Shown: one piece after another, positions 43,382-52,137 of the stretch
Layout: every line of letters begins with the position of its first letter
How positions within the stretch are numbered: the stretch's first letter is position 1
NCBI GenBank assembly: GCA_017477465.1
Contig: JAFUVU010000049.1
Coordinates: 1-64,000 of the forward strand
Direction of reading: 5' to 3'
Origin: Bacteroidales bacterium
Lineage (GTDB): Bacteria; Bacteroidota; Bacteroidia; Bacteroidales; UBA932
Length of the DNA stretch: 64,000 nt
Translations under genes and position numbers: made by a program
Notes under the pieces: generated by a model
What the model saw: the letters and a program-made list of their open reading frames with translations, nothing else
The model's database searches: none
What the model was told of the DNA's origin: nothing

Positions 43382-46294
43382 TTAGAAGCGGTTGAGGACG
43401 GTTTTCAGAATCCTGCCCATCTCGGGGCTGGTTTCCAGCGGGAAGCCGAAAGCTGCGGTTTTATAGCCTTCCGCTTCGTACCAGGTGGCTGCCGGGATGC
43501 GGGAAACGCGGTAACGCATAAGCGTACTCGCTTTAGCCGATGCAGGCTGTATGCCGTCCGGATTCTCAACCCTGTATATGGCGGGGTTCCAGTCGCGGTT
43601 GTAGCTGGTGACAGGGAGTTTGCTTCCCCTGCCCGGATCCACTATGCCGCCGTTGTCGCCATAGTTGGTAACCCATTTATATCCAAGCACTTCCTGGATA
43701 AAGCTTTTGGCCGTATCATTGCCTTTAGGCACGCCGGGATAGATGGAATCCCATGCATCTGTGCCGATATACGAGCCGGAAACCACGACATTACCACCCA
43801 AGGCGGTGAAACTGCGGATGGCAGTTTGCAACTTCTCCGGGAATACCGGGTAGCGGTCCGGCACAGCGCCGCGGCCGACGCGGGACGTAATCTGTTTGCC
43901 GCAGATAAGGTCAAGCGCGAAAGCGGGAGAGCTGCCGTCGAAAGCTTCGGCCGAAGAAGACTCAACCGCATAGCCTGCATCCAGGATAACCTTGCCGTGG
44001 ACCGCTGCAAAATCGAAGGTGTTGCCGCCTAATTTGGAACCAGCATAATTTATAAAGCTGCCGCCGAAGCCCGGATTGTCGTCGTCGGTCCAGACTTGGC
44101 TGCGGTCATATTGGTTTACCGTTCCGGCGAAAAGGATATCGGTGCCCCACGGAACACCGCTGTCCAGCTGGTCGGTGAAGCCGGCATACTGCGGCGTATC
44201 GAACCAGGTAGGGGGCGACAGGCGGGTGAAATTATTCACTACCAGCACTTTCTTTGAATCGGCCGATGGATAGCCGGCGCAGAGGATTTCCGAGGGGAAG
44301 CTTTCGCCGCCTTGGTTGCAGGCCGTGACTTTGAAGCTGTACAGCCGGCCTTTTTCAAGGGGAATGGTGCAGGATGTGCTATCCACCTGATAGCCTGCGT
44401 CAAAGCCGGCATCGTCGATGCGGGTGTAAACCCGGTAGTACTGCGAGCGGGCGGTGGGTTCGGCTTCATCGGCAGTTGGCTGCCAGCTTAGGAGGGCTTT
44501 CCCGTTTTCCAGCTTGACGCTGAAGGCGTGGACGGGAAGGGGCTGAACCACGTAACTGCATCCGTATCTGGCACTTAGGTATTTGAGCATGCCCTTGTAA
44601 ACGGAACGGGCCGCGGTGAAGCGGAAGGTGGGATCCAGGCCGTAGCGCATATCGGCAAAATTAAGGTGCGAGAGGAGCTCCAGAAGAAGCCCCGGAACGC
44701 CGGTTGTGCGGCACTCGCTGTATGAACGGTCCCAAAGCTGGCGACGCGTCCACTGAGGCTCGAATTCGCGGCGGATGTCGTTCACTACCTGCGTCTGCAC
44801 CAAGTCGCTGTAGAGGCGCCCGTTCATGCGGCTTTCGCCGTTGGGAAGCTCGTCCGACTTGTCGCAAAGCAGCGTATAGATTGCAAGAGTGCCGATTATG
44901 CTGTCGTTGGGAGTGACGCCGGCGTCAGTGTGCCAGGCAAGGGAAAGGTCGATGGGAATGCCGCGTCCCTGAGCCTTCGGATTCACCCTGGAGCCGCCGC
45001 TTAGTTCCTGCACCCACTTGCCGCGGCCGGCGAAGTCTTTGGTGTATTCGCGGTCCCAGTCGTCGAAGAGGTGAAGGTCGGTGCCGCCATACTGCATGCT
45101 GTAGAGTGCGCCTTCCGCGTAAGCCGGTGCTCCTGAGACGCTTCCGTTGCGCTCCGTCTTGCCCATGCCGCCGCCGAAGCGTACTGCATCGGCAGTTACT
45201 ACGCCCTTTACGGAACTGCGGTTTGTGAGCTCCACATAGCCCTTTTCACCTTTGTCGAAAAGGAAGGTGCCAAGATATATCCAAGTGCCGCCGCCCATTT
45301 GCTGATTCACGTGCAGGAGGGTTTCCCCGCCAAGATGGTGGATGCTGTAGCGCGCGTCGGTAGTGCTTCCGGCGACGCTTTTATATGAGACATAAACGGC
45401 GTATTCGCCCTTTTCGGGGATGTCAGGCCTCCATATTGCCTTGGCGCTGCCGTCGCCGGTGTCGGTCATGCGTACAGTGCCCATCGTGAAGGGGTTGTCG
45501 TATCCGGAATAGCTTTCCTTGGCATCGGCAAAACCTGTTCCTGCGTTTTTCCAATTGCCTGTTTCTTCGTAGCGGCCGGCTTTTCTGACCAAATTGCCGC
45601 GTGGGCCCGGGAAGGCGGGATCGTTGTCGCAGACCACTTCATTCTCCTGCGTGTCCCGTTCCCTTGGCGTCATCACTACCGCGCCGGCGTTTTGAAGCAT
45701 GGGGATCAAGAAGGGGAGGACATAACTTTGGGTGAAGACATCCTCGCAGGTGCGGTGGTTGGGGGAACGCTGCCATTCCCAGCGGTCGGTTTCGGCCTCC
45801 CAATAATAGCCGTGGCTTTGCCAGAGGGCGATGTGCCTGCCGCTTAGCCCAAGAGGCCACCAGTCGTTGCCTTTCACTAGCGGCACGCTTTTATTCCGCG
45901 GATCCGCAACCCTTAGGTCGGTGGGCAAAGGCTTGCCGTTGTTGCCGACAATCGGGGTCGGAAGCTCGTCCAGAGGCTGTTTGTTGGCATAAATGGTGCC
46001 GATGGAATAGTCCTGCAAGGCCTTCTTGCCAAGGGTCTGGAGCTGTTTCCTGAACCATACGACATCGTCGCTGCGCCAGGGATAGGCCGATAAATTCTGC
46101 GAGAAGTAAAAATCCAGCTCGCGTCCTCTCGTGAGCACTTTTTCCAGTTTGAAAGGGCTTTCTACACCGGTGCGGCGTTTCAGGCGCTGATGAAGGGAAT
46201 CGGTTGCCGTCACGAAGTCTTTGGCGCGTGGATTCTGCGCCTGCAAAGGAAAAGCCGATGCAAAAATGGCAAGTGCGAGGAGGAGTTTCTTCAT
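43382..46294 (-). CDS. large secreted protein: amidase_3-like catalytic core interrupted by a golvesin-type domain
   Basis: 970 residues with a signal peptide (SAFPLQAQ). I read a split zinc amidase: His161 in LWQSHGYYWE, Glu184 in RTCEDVFTQSYVLPFL, and VMTPRERD match the first half of N-acetylmuramoyl-L-alanine amidases. After an insert, SLAWHTDAG (His455) matches the SIHADA-type zinc motif. The insert (about 230-385; GEYAVYVSYKSVAGSTTDARYSI, in part, and VELTNRSSVKGVVTADAVRF) is a golvesin C-terminal-like beta domain. A fibronectin-like module (about 580-675) and a Rossmann-like C-terminal half (KKVLVVNNFTRLSPP) follow. Often annotated loosely as xanthan lyase. Likely a cell-wall enzyme; it overlaps the VanZ-like gene by four bases. 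Confidence 0.65.
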   Translation of the reverse strand: MKKLLLALAIFASAFPLQAQNPRAKDFVTATDSLHQRLKRRTGVESPFKLEKVLTRGRELDFYFSQNLSAYPWRSDDVVWFRKQLQTLGKKALQDYSIGTIYANKQPLDELPTPIVGNNGKPLPTDLRVADPRNKSVPLVKGNDWWPLGLSGRHIALWQSHGYYWEAETDRWEWQRSPNHRTCEDVFTQSYVLPFLIPMLQNAGAVVMTPRERDTQENEVVCDNDPAFPGPRGNLVRKAGRYEETGNWKNAGTGFADAKESYSGYDNPFTMGTVRMTDTGDGSAKAIWRPDIPEKGEYAVYVSYKSVAGSTTDARYSIHHLGGETLLHVNQQMGGGTWIYLGTFLFDKGEKGYVELTNRSSVKGVVTADAVRFGGGMGKTERNGSVSGAPAYAEGALYSMQYGGTDLHLFDDWDREYTKDFAGRGKWVQELSGGSRVNPKAQGRGIPIDLSLAWHTDAGVTPNDSIIGTLAIYTLLCDKSDELPNGESRMNGRLYSDLVQTQVVNDIRREFEPQWTRRQLWDRSYSECRTTGVPGLLLELLSHLNFADMRYGLDPTFRFTAARSVYKGMLKYLSARYGCSYVVQPLPVHAFSVKLENGKALLSWQPTADEAEPTARSQYYRVYTRIDDAGFDAGYQVDSTSCTIPLEKGRLYSFKVTACNQGGESFPSEILCAGYPSADSKKVLVVNNFTRLSPPTWFDTPQYAGFTDQLDSGVPWGTDILFAGTVNQYDRSQVWTDDDNPGFGGSFINYAGSKLGGNTFDFAAVHGKVILDAGYAVESSSAEAFDGSSPAFALDLICGKQITSRVGRGAVPDRYPVFPEKLQTAIRSFTALGGNVVVSGSYIGTDAWDSIYPGVPKGNDTAKSFIQEVLGYKWVTNYGDNGGIVDPGRGSKLPVTSYNRDWNPAIYRVENPDGIQPASAKASTLMRYRVSRIPAATWYEAEGYKTAAFGFPLETSPEMGRILKTVLNRF

Positions 46295-46692
46295 TTTTTC
46301 TGTTTATGGAGGTCCCAGATTATTACCAGTGCCGAACTGATGCCCAGGGCAAGCAGATCGGCCGCTAAGTCCATGGAGTCTCCGGTGCGGTGGGTGGTCA
46401 GGTGAGCTTGTCCCCATTCGGTCCCCAGGGCCATCAGACAGCCTATAACGAAGGTGATGCCGGCGAAGATGAGCGTTGAGCGAAGCGTCTCCGTGTAACG
46501 GTCGAATGACAGGAAGGCGAGGATGGGGAAGGGGAAAAACATCAGGAAATGAATTACCTTGTCCATCGGCACGCCTAAAAAATCTTTGGGAATATTGGGC
46601 GACGAGTTGAAGTGGCCGAAGCAAAGTACCAGCAACGCCACCAGATACAATCCCAGGAGAGACCTGTATAAATATTTGGAATTCAGTTTCAT
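46291..46692 (-). CDS. VanZ-like membrane protein
   Basis: Small integral membrane protein, 133 residues with about four hydrophobic segments (SLLGLYLVALLVLCFG, VIHFLMFFPFPILAFLSF, IFAGITFVIGCLMALG, LLALGISSALVIIW). The pattern MDKVIHFLMF with ALGTEWGQ and DSMDLAADLLAL is characteristic of the VanZ family. Start ATG 46692 (MKLNSKYLYRS) is chosen; a longer frame upstream is the overlap with the CBM9-like gene read in another frame. Function is unknown. It overlaps the genes on both sides by four bases. Despite the name there is no vancomycin-resistance context. Confidence 0.8.
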   Translation of the reverse strand: MKLNSKYLYRSLLGLYLVALLVLCFGHFNSSPNIPKDFLGVPMDKVIHFLMFFPFPILAFLSFDRYTETLRSTLIFAGITFVIGCLMALGTEWGQAHLTTHRTGDSMDLAADLLALGISSALVIIWDLHKQKK

Positions 46693-47324
46693 GAGAGGAT
46701 AAGGCTGCCAAAGAACTCCGGACGGTGGAAGTCGGGCTTTTCTGTTCCGACGGGGTTCCAGCTTAGGAAATGGGGATGGGCTGTGCGGTCGCCGCACTTG
46801 TAGAAGTTGGCCTTCAGGGAAGCGGGCGGATTCTTGGCATCTATGCCGATAAGCTTGAACGGGATGAGCACCGCCACCCTCCATGTCCAGATGCCGCCCT
46901 CATGCTCGCAGGGGGCTACCAAATCGGCTATCCTAAGGATTGTATCCATCTCCTCTTTCGGGCGTTGAATCCTGCCTTCGCGGGAGGGACCGCTTGCAGC
47001 GAGTACTTTGCCTAAGGCATTGATTTCGAAATTGTAATAGCGGCTGCCGTCAGGGTCCTGGACAAAGAATTCCACGCAGCTGTCTTCCCACTGACGGCCG
47101 TTGTCGGCACTGTTTACTGCCCTGAGGTCAAGGCCGCTAACGCGAAAATCAATTACGAGGGCGTCTTCGGTGCGGGCTATCCTTCCGCTGCATAGGGGGG
47201 CGTAGGGAAAATCGGCCGGCCAGTTGACCTGATTCACGTCAAAGCGGGCGCCGTATAGCTCCAGGGCTGTATCCAGGTCCTGATTTTGGAAATTTACGAG
47301 GGGAATGTTCAGGGTATTTGTCAT
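46689..47324 (-). CDS. CBM9-like carbohydrate-binding (DOMON-type) protein
   Basis: 211 residues forming one beta-sandwich resembling family 9 carbohydrate-binding modules. The hallmark segment GRQWEDSCVEFFVQDPDGSRYYNFEIN, seen here in two parts (WEDSCVEFFVQDPDG and YYNFEINALG), carries the family pattern of a charged strand followed by the F-E-N core. GGIWTWRVAVLIPFKLIG and NFYKCGDRTAHPHFLSWNP complete the fold. No signal peptide is obvious, unusual for a sugar-binding module, so it may be cytoplasmic or a structural relative with another role. It overlaps both neighbours by four bases. Confidence 0.78.
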   Translation of the reverse strand: MTNTLNIPLVNFQNQDLDTALELYGARFDVNQVNWPADFPYAPLCSGRIARTEDALVIDFRVSGLDLRAVNSADNGRQWEDSCVEFFVQDPDGSRYYNFEINALGKVLAASGPSREGRIQRPKEEMDTILRIADLVAPCEHEGGIWTWRVAVLIPFKLIGIDAKNPPASLKANFYKCGDRTAHPHFLSWNPVGTEKPDFHRPEFFGSLILS

Positions 47325-49171
47325 AGAGCCTGCATATCGTTAAGTTTCTTGTAATAACCTCCCAGAGCAATCAGCTCGTCGTGTTTGCCGCGCTCCACTA
47401 TCCTGCCTTCATGGAGGACTATTATCTCGTCGGCATTTTTGATTGTCGAAAGGCGGTGGGCGATGGCGATTGTGGTGCGGGTGGACATCAAATGGTCCAG
47501 GGCATCTTGCACAAGGCGCTCCGATTCAGTGTCCAGGGAGGCGGTGGCTTCGTCCAGGATAAGGATGGGAGGGTTCTTGAGGATGGCGCGGGCAATCGAC
47601 AGGCGCTGGCGCTGTCCGCCGGAGAGTTTGGCGCCGCGGTCGCCGATGTTGGTGTTGTAGCCTTCCTCTTTTTCCATGATGAAATCGTGGGCGTTCGCAA
47701 TCTTGGCTGCGGCAACCACCTGTTCCATTGTGGCGCCTTCGACGCCGAAGGCAATGTTGTTGAAAATGGTGTCGTTGAAGAGGATGGGATCCTGGTTTAC
47801 ATTGCCCATGAGGGCCCTTAGGTCTTTTACCTGGACGTCGCGTACGTCTTTACCGTCTATCAAGATACTGCCCTGGCTTACATCCCAGAAACGGGGGATA
47901 AGATCGACGAGGGTGGATTTGCCGGCTCCGGATTCGCCCACTATGGCTATCATCCTGCCACGGGGTATTTCCAGATTTATATTTTTGAGTATCTGGCGGT
48001 TACCATCGTAACTGAAGGATACATCCCTGAAACTGATGCCTTGGCGGAATCCGTCCAGCGGCTGAGGGTTTTTGGGGTCTTTTATGGGGTTTTCGGCCTC
48101 AAGGATTCTGTTGATGCGCTCCATCGAAGCAAGACCTTTGGGAATGCTGTAGGTTGCTTTGGAGAGTTCTTTGATGGGCTCTATTACCGAGTAGAGGATG
48201 ATCATGAAATAGATGAACTGAGGAGCGTCCATGAATTTGCCGCCAAAGAAGCTCTGACCCCTCAGAATCATTGCGCCGCCTACGCAAAGCACAATCATAA
48301 TCATCAGCGTTCCAAGCAGTTCGCTCACAGGGTGGGCAAGCTGCTGACGGGTGCTCACGCGGGCGATTTTGTGGCGCATGCGGTCGGTTACGTTGTCGAA
48401 GCGGGCGCTCATTTTCTTTTCGGCGTTGAAGGCTTTTACTACGCGGAGGCCGCCGAGAGTCTCGTCAACCTGGCTCATAGTGTCGCTCCAAAGAGTCTGT
48501 GCTTCAAGCGAAGAGCGCTTTAAATGCTTGCCGATGAGCCCCATAATCCAGATGAAAGCCGGTGCGAAGACTATCGTGAAGATCATCATTTCCGGGCTCA
48601 TCCAGGTAAGGATGCCGAAGTAGAAAATTATCAGGATGGGGTCCTTGATCAGCATGGAGATGGAGGCCGCGATTGAGTTCTCCACTTCCGATACGTCGCC
48701 GGTGATGCGGGCTATGATGTCGCCTTTGCGCTCTTCGGAGAAAAAGCCTATCGGCAGGGACAATATCTTGTTGTACAGGCGGTTACGTATGTCCTTGACA
48801 ATGCCTGTAGAGATTGGAATCATGACTGCGTTGGAGCCGAAGTAGCTGCTTGTCTTGAGGACGGTGAAAAAAATCATGACTCCCGACAGGAGCAGCAGCG
48901 TGAACATGGTACCATGCTCCTGGGCCATTGTGGAGAAAAAGTAGTATGCGTTGTTAAGCAGTATCTCCTTTCGCGACATGCCTTCAGTGCCCCAGGGGAT
49001 GAAGGAATAGACGGTGTCGTTAACTTTGAAAAGTATGTTGAGGATAGGGATGAGGACAGCGAAGGAAAAGATATTGAACACAGCGCTGAGTATGTTCAGT
49101 ACCACAGAAGCTGCCAGGTGGCCCTTATATGGAGAGGCGTATTGCCTCATCAATTTCAGAAAATCTCTCAT
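47321..49171 (-). CDS. ABC exporter, MsbA-like fused transmembrane/ATPase protein
   Basis: Homodimeric half-transporter, 616 residues. Six transmembrane helices cover about 1-340. The nucleotide-binding domain has Walker A GESGAGKST, signature LSGGQRQRLSIARAI, Walker B ILILDEATASLD and the H-loop IAHRLSTI. Lipid A or phospholipid flipping (MsbA role) is the usual inference for this class in Bacteroidetes, though drug export is also possible. First gene of a five-gene operon reaching to 42392. Its -7 box ends six bases before the ATG, so its mRNA should be leaderless or nearly so. Confidence 0.9.
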   Translation of the reverse strand: MRDFLKLMRQYASPYKGHLAASVVLNILSAVFNIFSFAVLIPILNILFKVNDTVYSFIPWGTEGMSRKEILLNNAYYFFSTMAQEHGTMFTLLLLSGVMIFFTVLKTSSYFGSNAVMIPISTGIVKDIRNRLYNKILSLPIGFFSEERKGDIIARITGDVSEVENSIAASISMLIKDPILIIFYFGILTWMSPEMMIFTIVFAPAFIWIMGLIGKHLKRSSLEAQTLWSDTMSQVDETLGGLRVVKAFNAEKKMSARFDNVTDRMRHKIARVSTRQQLAHPVSELLGTLMIMIVLCVGGAMILRGQSFFGGKFMDAPQFIYFMIILYSVIEPIKELSKATYSIPKGLASMERINRILEAENPIKDPKNPQPLDGFRQGISFRDVSFSYDGNRQILKNINLEIPRGRMIAIVGESGAGKSTLVDLIPRFWDVSQGSILIDGKDVRDVQVKDLRALMGNVNQDPILFNDTIFNNIAFGVEGATMEQVVAAAKIANAHDFIMEKEEGYNTNIGDRGAKLSGGQRQRLSIARAILKNPPILILDEATASLDTESERLVQDALDHLMSTRTTIAIAHRLSTIKNADEIIVLHEGRIVERGKHDELIALGGYYKKLNDMQAL

Positions 49172-49177
49172 ATCCTA

Positions 49178-49209
49178 CAAATATAGGAATTTTTAGCGAA
49201 TGTGAGAAA
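49178..49209 (-). promoter_or_regulatory. promoter of the ABC exporter operon
   Basis: On the minus strand TTTC (49209-49206), 20 bases, TATATTTG (49185-49178). The -7 box is perfect, the -33 has one mismatch. Only six bases (TAGGAT) separate the -7 box from the start codon. Confidence 0.65.
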
Positions 49210-49315
49210 TAGGCTGCTTTATCTTTCCTGCCGATACTTAGCCAGTTCCGCCCTGGCACGCGCTGAGGACCGGAATCGTGCCAAATGGTCTTGACGGCGT
49301 GCGGTAGCGGATTTA

Positions 49316-50110
49316 CTAAAGGTTCAGGAGCGGGGAACTTACGCCGCGGCGGAGGACACGGAGGTTGATTGTGCCGGGCTCTACACCTGCGGCTTGCAAA
49401 GCCTCGCAGGCACTTTTATAGGCCAGTTCCGGGGTGTTGTTGTTCCCGCTTAGATGGCAAAGGAAAATGTTCCGCAGCCCCGGATGAAGGAAAGAGCCGA
49501 TAGCCTCTGCACACGCCTTGTTTGAAAGATGGCCGATGCCGTGGCTGATGCGGCGCTTGAGCTCCTCGGGATAGTCGCCGCCAAAGAGCATCTCCTCGTC
49601 ATAATTTGACTCCACCACTACCGTATTTGCAAGGGATGCCCATTGCATGGCCTCCGGTGTCGTATGGCCCAAATCCGTCATCAAGACAAACAGCTCCCCT
49701 TCGCACCTAATGGCAAAGCCTATGCACTGAGTGGCATCGTGCGGAACCACAAAGTACTGAACGTCAAAATCTTCCGTTACGGGATTCCAGACATTTGGGG
49801 CAAGGTCCTGCCTGCAGGGGGCTATCCAGTCCCGCGTGAAAGGGTGCCACAGCATGGAATCGTGCAAAGAGGGCGTCGTCCATACAGGCAACGCCAGCCT
49901 TTTGCAAAAAGATCCCAGCGAGCGTATGTGGTCCCCATGGTCGTGCGTAATGAGTATTGCCGATACATCCGAAAAACTCAGGTGCAATGCTTCCAGCTCT
50001 TTCTTTATGCGGCGAATGCCTACGCCTGCATCGATGATGATGCCGGAATGCGGTCCCAAAAGCAGGGAACAGTTGCCGCAGCTGCCGCTGGAAAAACTCA
50101 CAAAGCGCAT
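49316..50110 (-). CDS. metallo-beta-lactamase-fold hydrolase (WalJ/YycJ-like)
   Basis: 264 residues. The metal site is ITHDHGDHI (HxHxDH), with FSSGSCGNCSLL and IIIDAGVG before it and MTDLGHTT and a final LCHLSGNNN after it. The pattern SSGSxGNxxLL matches the YycJ/WalJ branch, thought to be exonuclease-like enzymes linked to DNA or cell-wall control. ATG 50110 is chosen because it overlaps the stop of the TPR gene (TGATG) and begins at the conserved MRFVSFSSGSCGN. It forms a two-gene operon with the TPR protein. Confidence 0.88.
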   Translation of the reverse strand: MRFVSFSSGSCGNCSLLLGPHSGIIIDAGVGIRRIKKELEALHLSFSDVSAILITHDHGDHIRSLGSFCKRLALPVWTTPSLHDSMLWHPFTRDWIAPCRQDLAPNVWNPVTEDFDVQYFVVPHDATQCIGFAIRCEGELFVLMTDLGHTTPEAMQWASLANTVVVESNYDEEMLFGGDYPEELKRRISHGIGHLSNKACAEAIGSFLHPGLRNIFLCHLSGNNNTPELAYKSACEALQAAGVEPGTINLRVLRRGVSSPLLNL

Positions 50111-52092
50111 CACGGCCTGTTCTCCTCCTCGCAGTAACGGGAAATGACATTGTATGCACCTTCCACGCCGAGTTCGCCGGCACGGGACAGGTCTATGCAA
50201 CCTTTCTCCTTGTCTTTCAAATAAATGAGTACCAGTCCCCTGTTAAAATACGCATCTCCCATCCATGGATACAGGCGGATGGCGCGGTCGTAGCTGTCTA
50301 TGGCCTGGACAAAACGGGAGCTGAGGCAATACAGATTGCCCAGATTGAACTGGATATATGGCAGACCGGGCAGGATTGCTGCTGCCGCTTCCATATCGGC
50401 AAGGGCTTCTGAATAATCGTATTCCCTTGTCACCTGTTCACGCACACGGGCGCGGGTGTTGCCCTTGTCGTCCATCGTAAGGGTTTGGACATTGGACTCG
50501 AAGGAGGCTATGAATTCTATCATTTCGGCCCTAAGGGCGCCCCTGTTCATCAGATAGAAAGCCTTGTGATATGCCGAATACGGGGCGTCGCTTTCCTTAT
50601 CGACAGATTCCGTAAAGTGCTGAAGGGCAGTTGTATATTGCTTGCGCCCCATATCCTGTAGGCCCTCGAAGAAGGGATCGTCCGTCTTCTCTGCCAATAC
50701 TGCCGACGTGGCCGGCAATCCTTCCGGAGAAGCCGATACCACTACAGGCAGAGGCGCATCGGCGATGAAGGAATCCAGCAGGCGGTTTTCGTAACGATGC
50801 TCAAGGGCGTAATTGCCTGCACTCTCGCGGGATTCTGCAAGTATGAAGCGGTACAGAGGCTTAAGGTTGATATCCACATCCCTGTGGCGGAGCATCTCGT
50901 CCTCGAAGCCGCCGCTGCGGGCGAAATCGGCATCCAGGGCAAGCAGGGAGGAATATTTGCGTGTGGTATCGGAGAAGTTTGCACCGCCGGCCGTGGCTTT
51001 TTCATACTCCGCAACTTTGGCGCGTGCGGTCCTATAGTCTTCCCTTGAGGCGCGGTTCATGCCCAGCTGCAATTCCACGAAAGCGCGGTTCATATAGGCT
51101 TTCGCAAAGTCCGGATACAGTTCGATGGCTTTGTTATAATCGGCAAGGGCATCGTCCCATCTTTGCATTTCGATGAAAAAGCCCGCCCTGTTGAAATACG
51201 CCAGCACATTGCCGGGATTGATGGCGATAACGCGGTCCATATCAGAGAGTGCGCCTTCGTAATCGCCTACCTGTGCACTCAGCAAACTGCGATTGTACAA
51301 GGTGAGGGCGTTGCCCGGCTCGTACTTCAGGACCGTGTTCAGGTCCTTCATCGCCTGCTTCAGGTCTCCTGCCTCCGAACGCACTATTGCGCGCTGGAAA
51401 TACGCCAGGGTAAGCGTGGAATCCAGTTCTATGGCTTTGTTAAGGTCGAGGAGGGCCTCGTCGTACTGCTTTCTGGCCGCTTTCAGGCTGCCCCTGCGGA
51501 TATAGCCTTCCGGTTCAAAACGGTCCAGCTTAATGGCGTGATTGTAGTCCTCCAAGGCTTTTGTAGAGTCCCCAAGGAACAGGTAGGACGCACCTCGGTT
51601 AAGGTACGACGAAGGGTCTTTTGGTTCCTGACGGATGTATTTGTCAAAATCGGCCACTGCCCTTTCGAACTGGCGGCTGAGGAAATACGTGACGCCCCTT
51701 GTGAAATAAAGGCCCGACGAGCCAGGGCGCAGCTCTATGGCACGTTCCAGGTCTTTCAAGGCCTTGTCGTGATTGCCTGTGCGGCTTTCGGTAATGGCAC
51801 GATAATGGTATCCCGATGTAAAAACGGGATTGAGGCGCACGGCGGTGGAAAAGTCTGCCTTTGCGCCGCGTATATCGCCCAGATTATACTTGGCTATGCC
51901 CCTGTAGAAGAAGGTCCAGTAGTCGGTCGAGTCCAGCTGGGCGAGGATGTTGAAATTGGCTACGGCTTCGCTCAGGCGTCCGTCCTGCAGGGCCGTGCGG
52001 CCACGGAAGGAGAAGACGTCTTTGTCGTACTGAGCCTTGGCCGACAGCGGTAAAAGCAGAACCAAAAGTATGAGTACGAAGCGATTTTTCAT
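50110..52092 (-). CDS. secreted tetratricopeptide-repeat protein
   Basis: 660 residues with a signal peptide ending SAKAQ near residue 21. About nine TPR units run from about 25 to 345 (for example AKYNLGDIRGAKADFSTAVRL, then KALKDLERAIELRPG), followed by a less regular middle and two further TPR units at about 575-640 (YIQFNLGNLYCLSSRFVQAID). Such periplasmic repeat proteins hold other proteins together; no partner can be named. It shares a TGATG junction with the metallo-hydrolase gene downstream and is divergent from the M28-like gene. Confidence 0.88.
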   Translation of the reverse strand: MKNRFVLILLVLLLPLSAKAQYDKDVFSFRGRTALQDGRLSEAVANFNILAQLDSTDYWTFFYRGIAKYNLGDIRGAKADFSTAVRLNPVFTSGYHYRAITESRTGNHDKALKDLERAIELRPGSSGLYFTRGVTYFLSRQFERAVADFDKYIRQEPKDPSSYLNRGASYLFLGDSTKALEDYNHAIKLDRFEPEGYIRRGSLKAARKQYDEALLDLNKAIELDSTLTLAYFQRAIVRSEAGDLKQAMKDLNTVLKYEPGNALTLYNRSLLSAQVGDYEGALSDMDRVIAINPGNVLAYFNRAGFFIEMQRWDDALADYNKAIELYPDFAKAYMNRAFVELQLGMNRASREDYRTARAKVAEYEKATAGGANFSDTTRKYSSLLALDADFARSGGFEDEMLRHRDVDINLKPLYRFILAESRESAGNYALEHRYENRLLDSFIADAPLPVVVSASPEGLPATSAVLAEKTDDPFFEGLQDMGRKQYTTALQHFTESVDKESDAPYSAYHKAFYLMNRGALRAEMIEFIASFESNVQTLTMDDKGNTRARVREQVTREYDYSEALADMEAAAAILPGLPYIQFNLGNLYCLSSRFVQAIDSYDRAIRLYPWMGDAYFNRGLVLIYLKDKEKGCIDLSRAGELGVEGAYNVISRYCEEENRP

Positions 52093-52100
52093 AAAAAAAT

Positions 52101-52131
52101 TTTCATTTCAGCCGTGAAATATCTAATTTCG
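52101..52131 (+). promoter_or_regulatory. putative promoter of the M28-like gene
   Basis: TTTC (52101-52104), 19 bases, TAATTTCG (52124-52131). Each box has one mismatch to TTTG and TAnnTTTG. The distance to the ATG at 52138 is six bases, implying a very short leader. Confidence 0.4.
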
Positions 52132-52137
52132 CGCCAA

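Noticed and set aside
46291..46692. VanZ-like gene as vancomycin resistance.
   Set aside because: No vanA/vanH/vanX genes are nearby; VanZ-like proteins are widespread without such a role.
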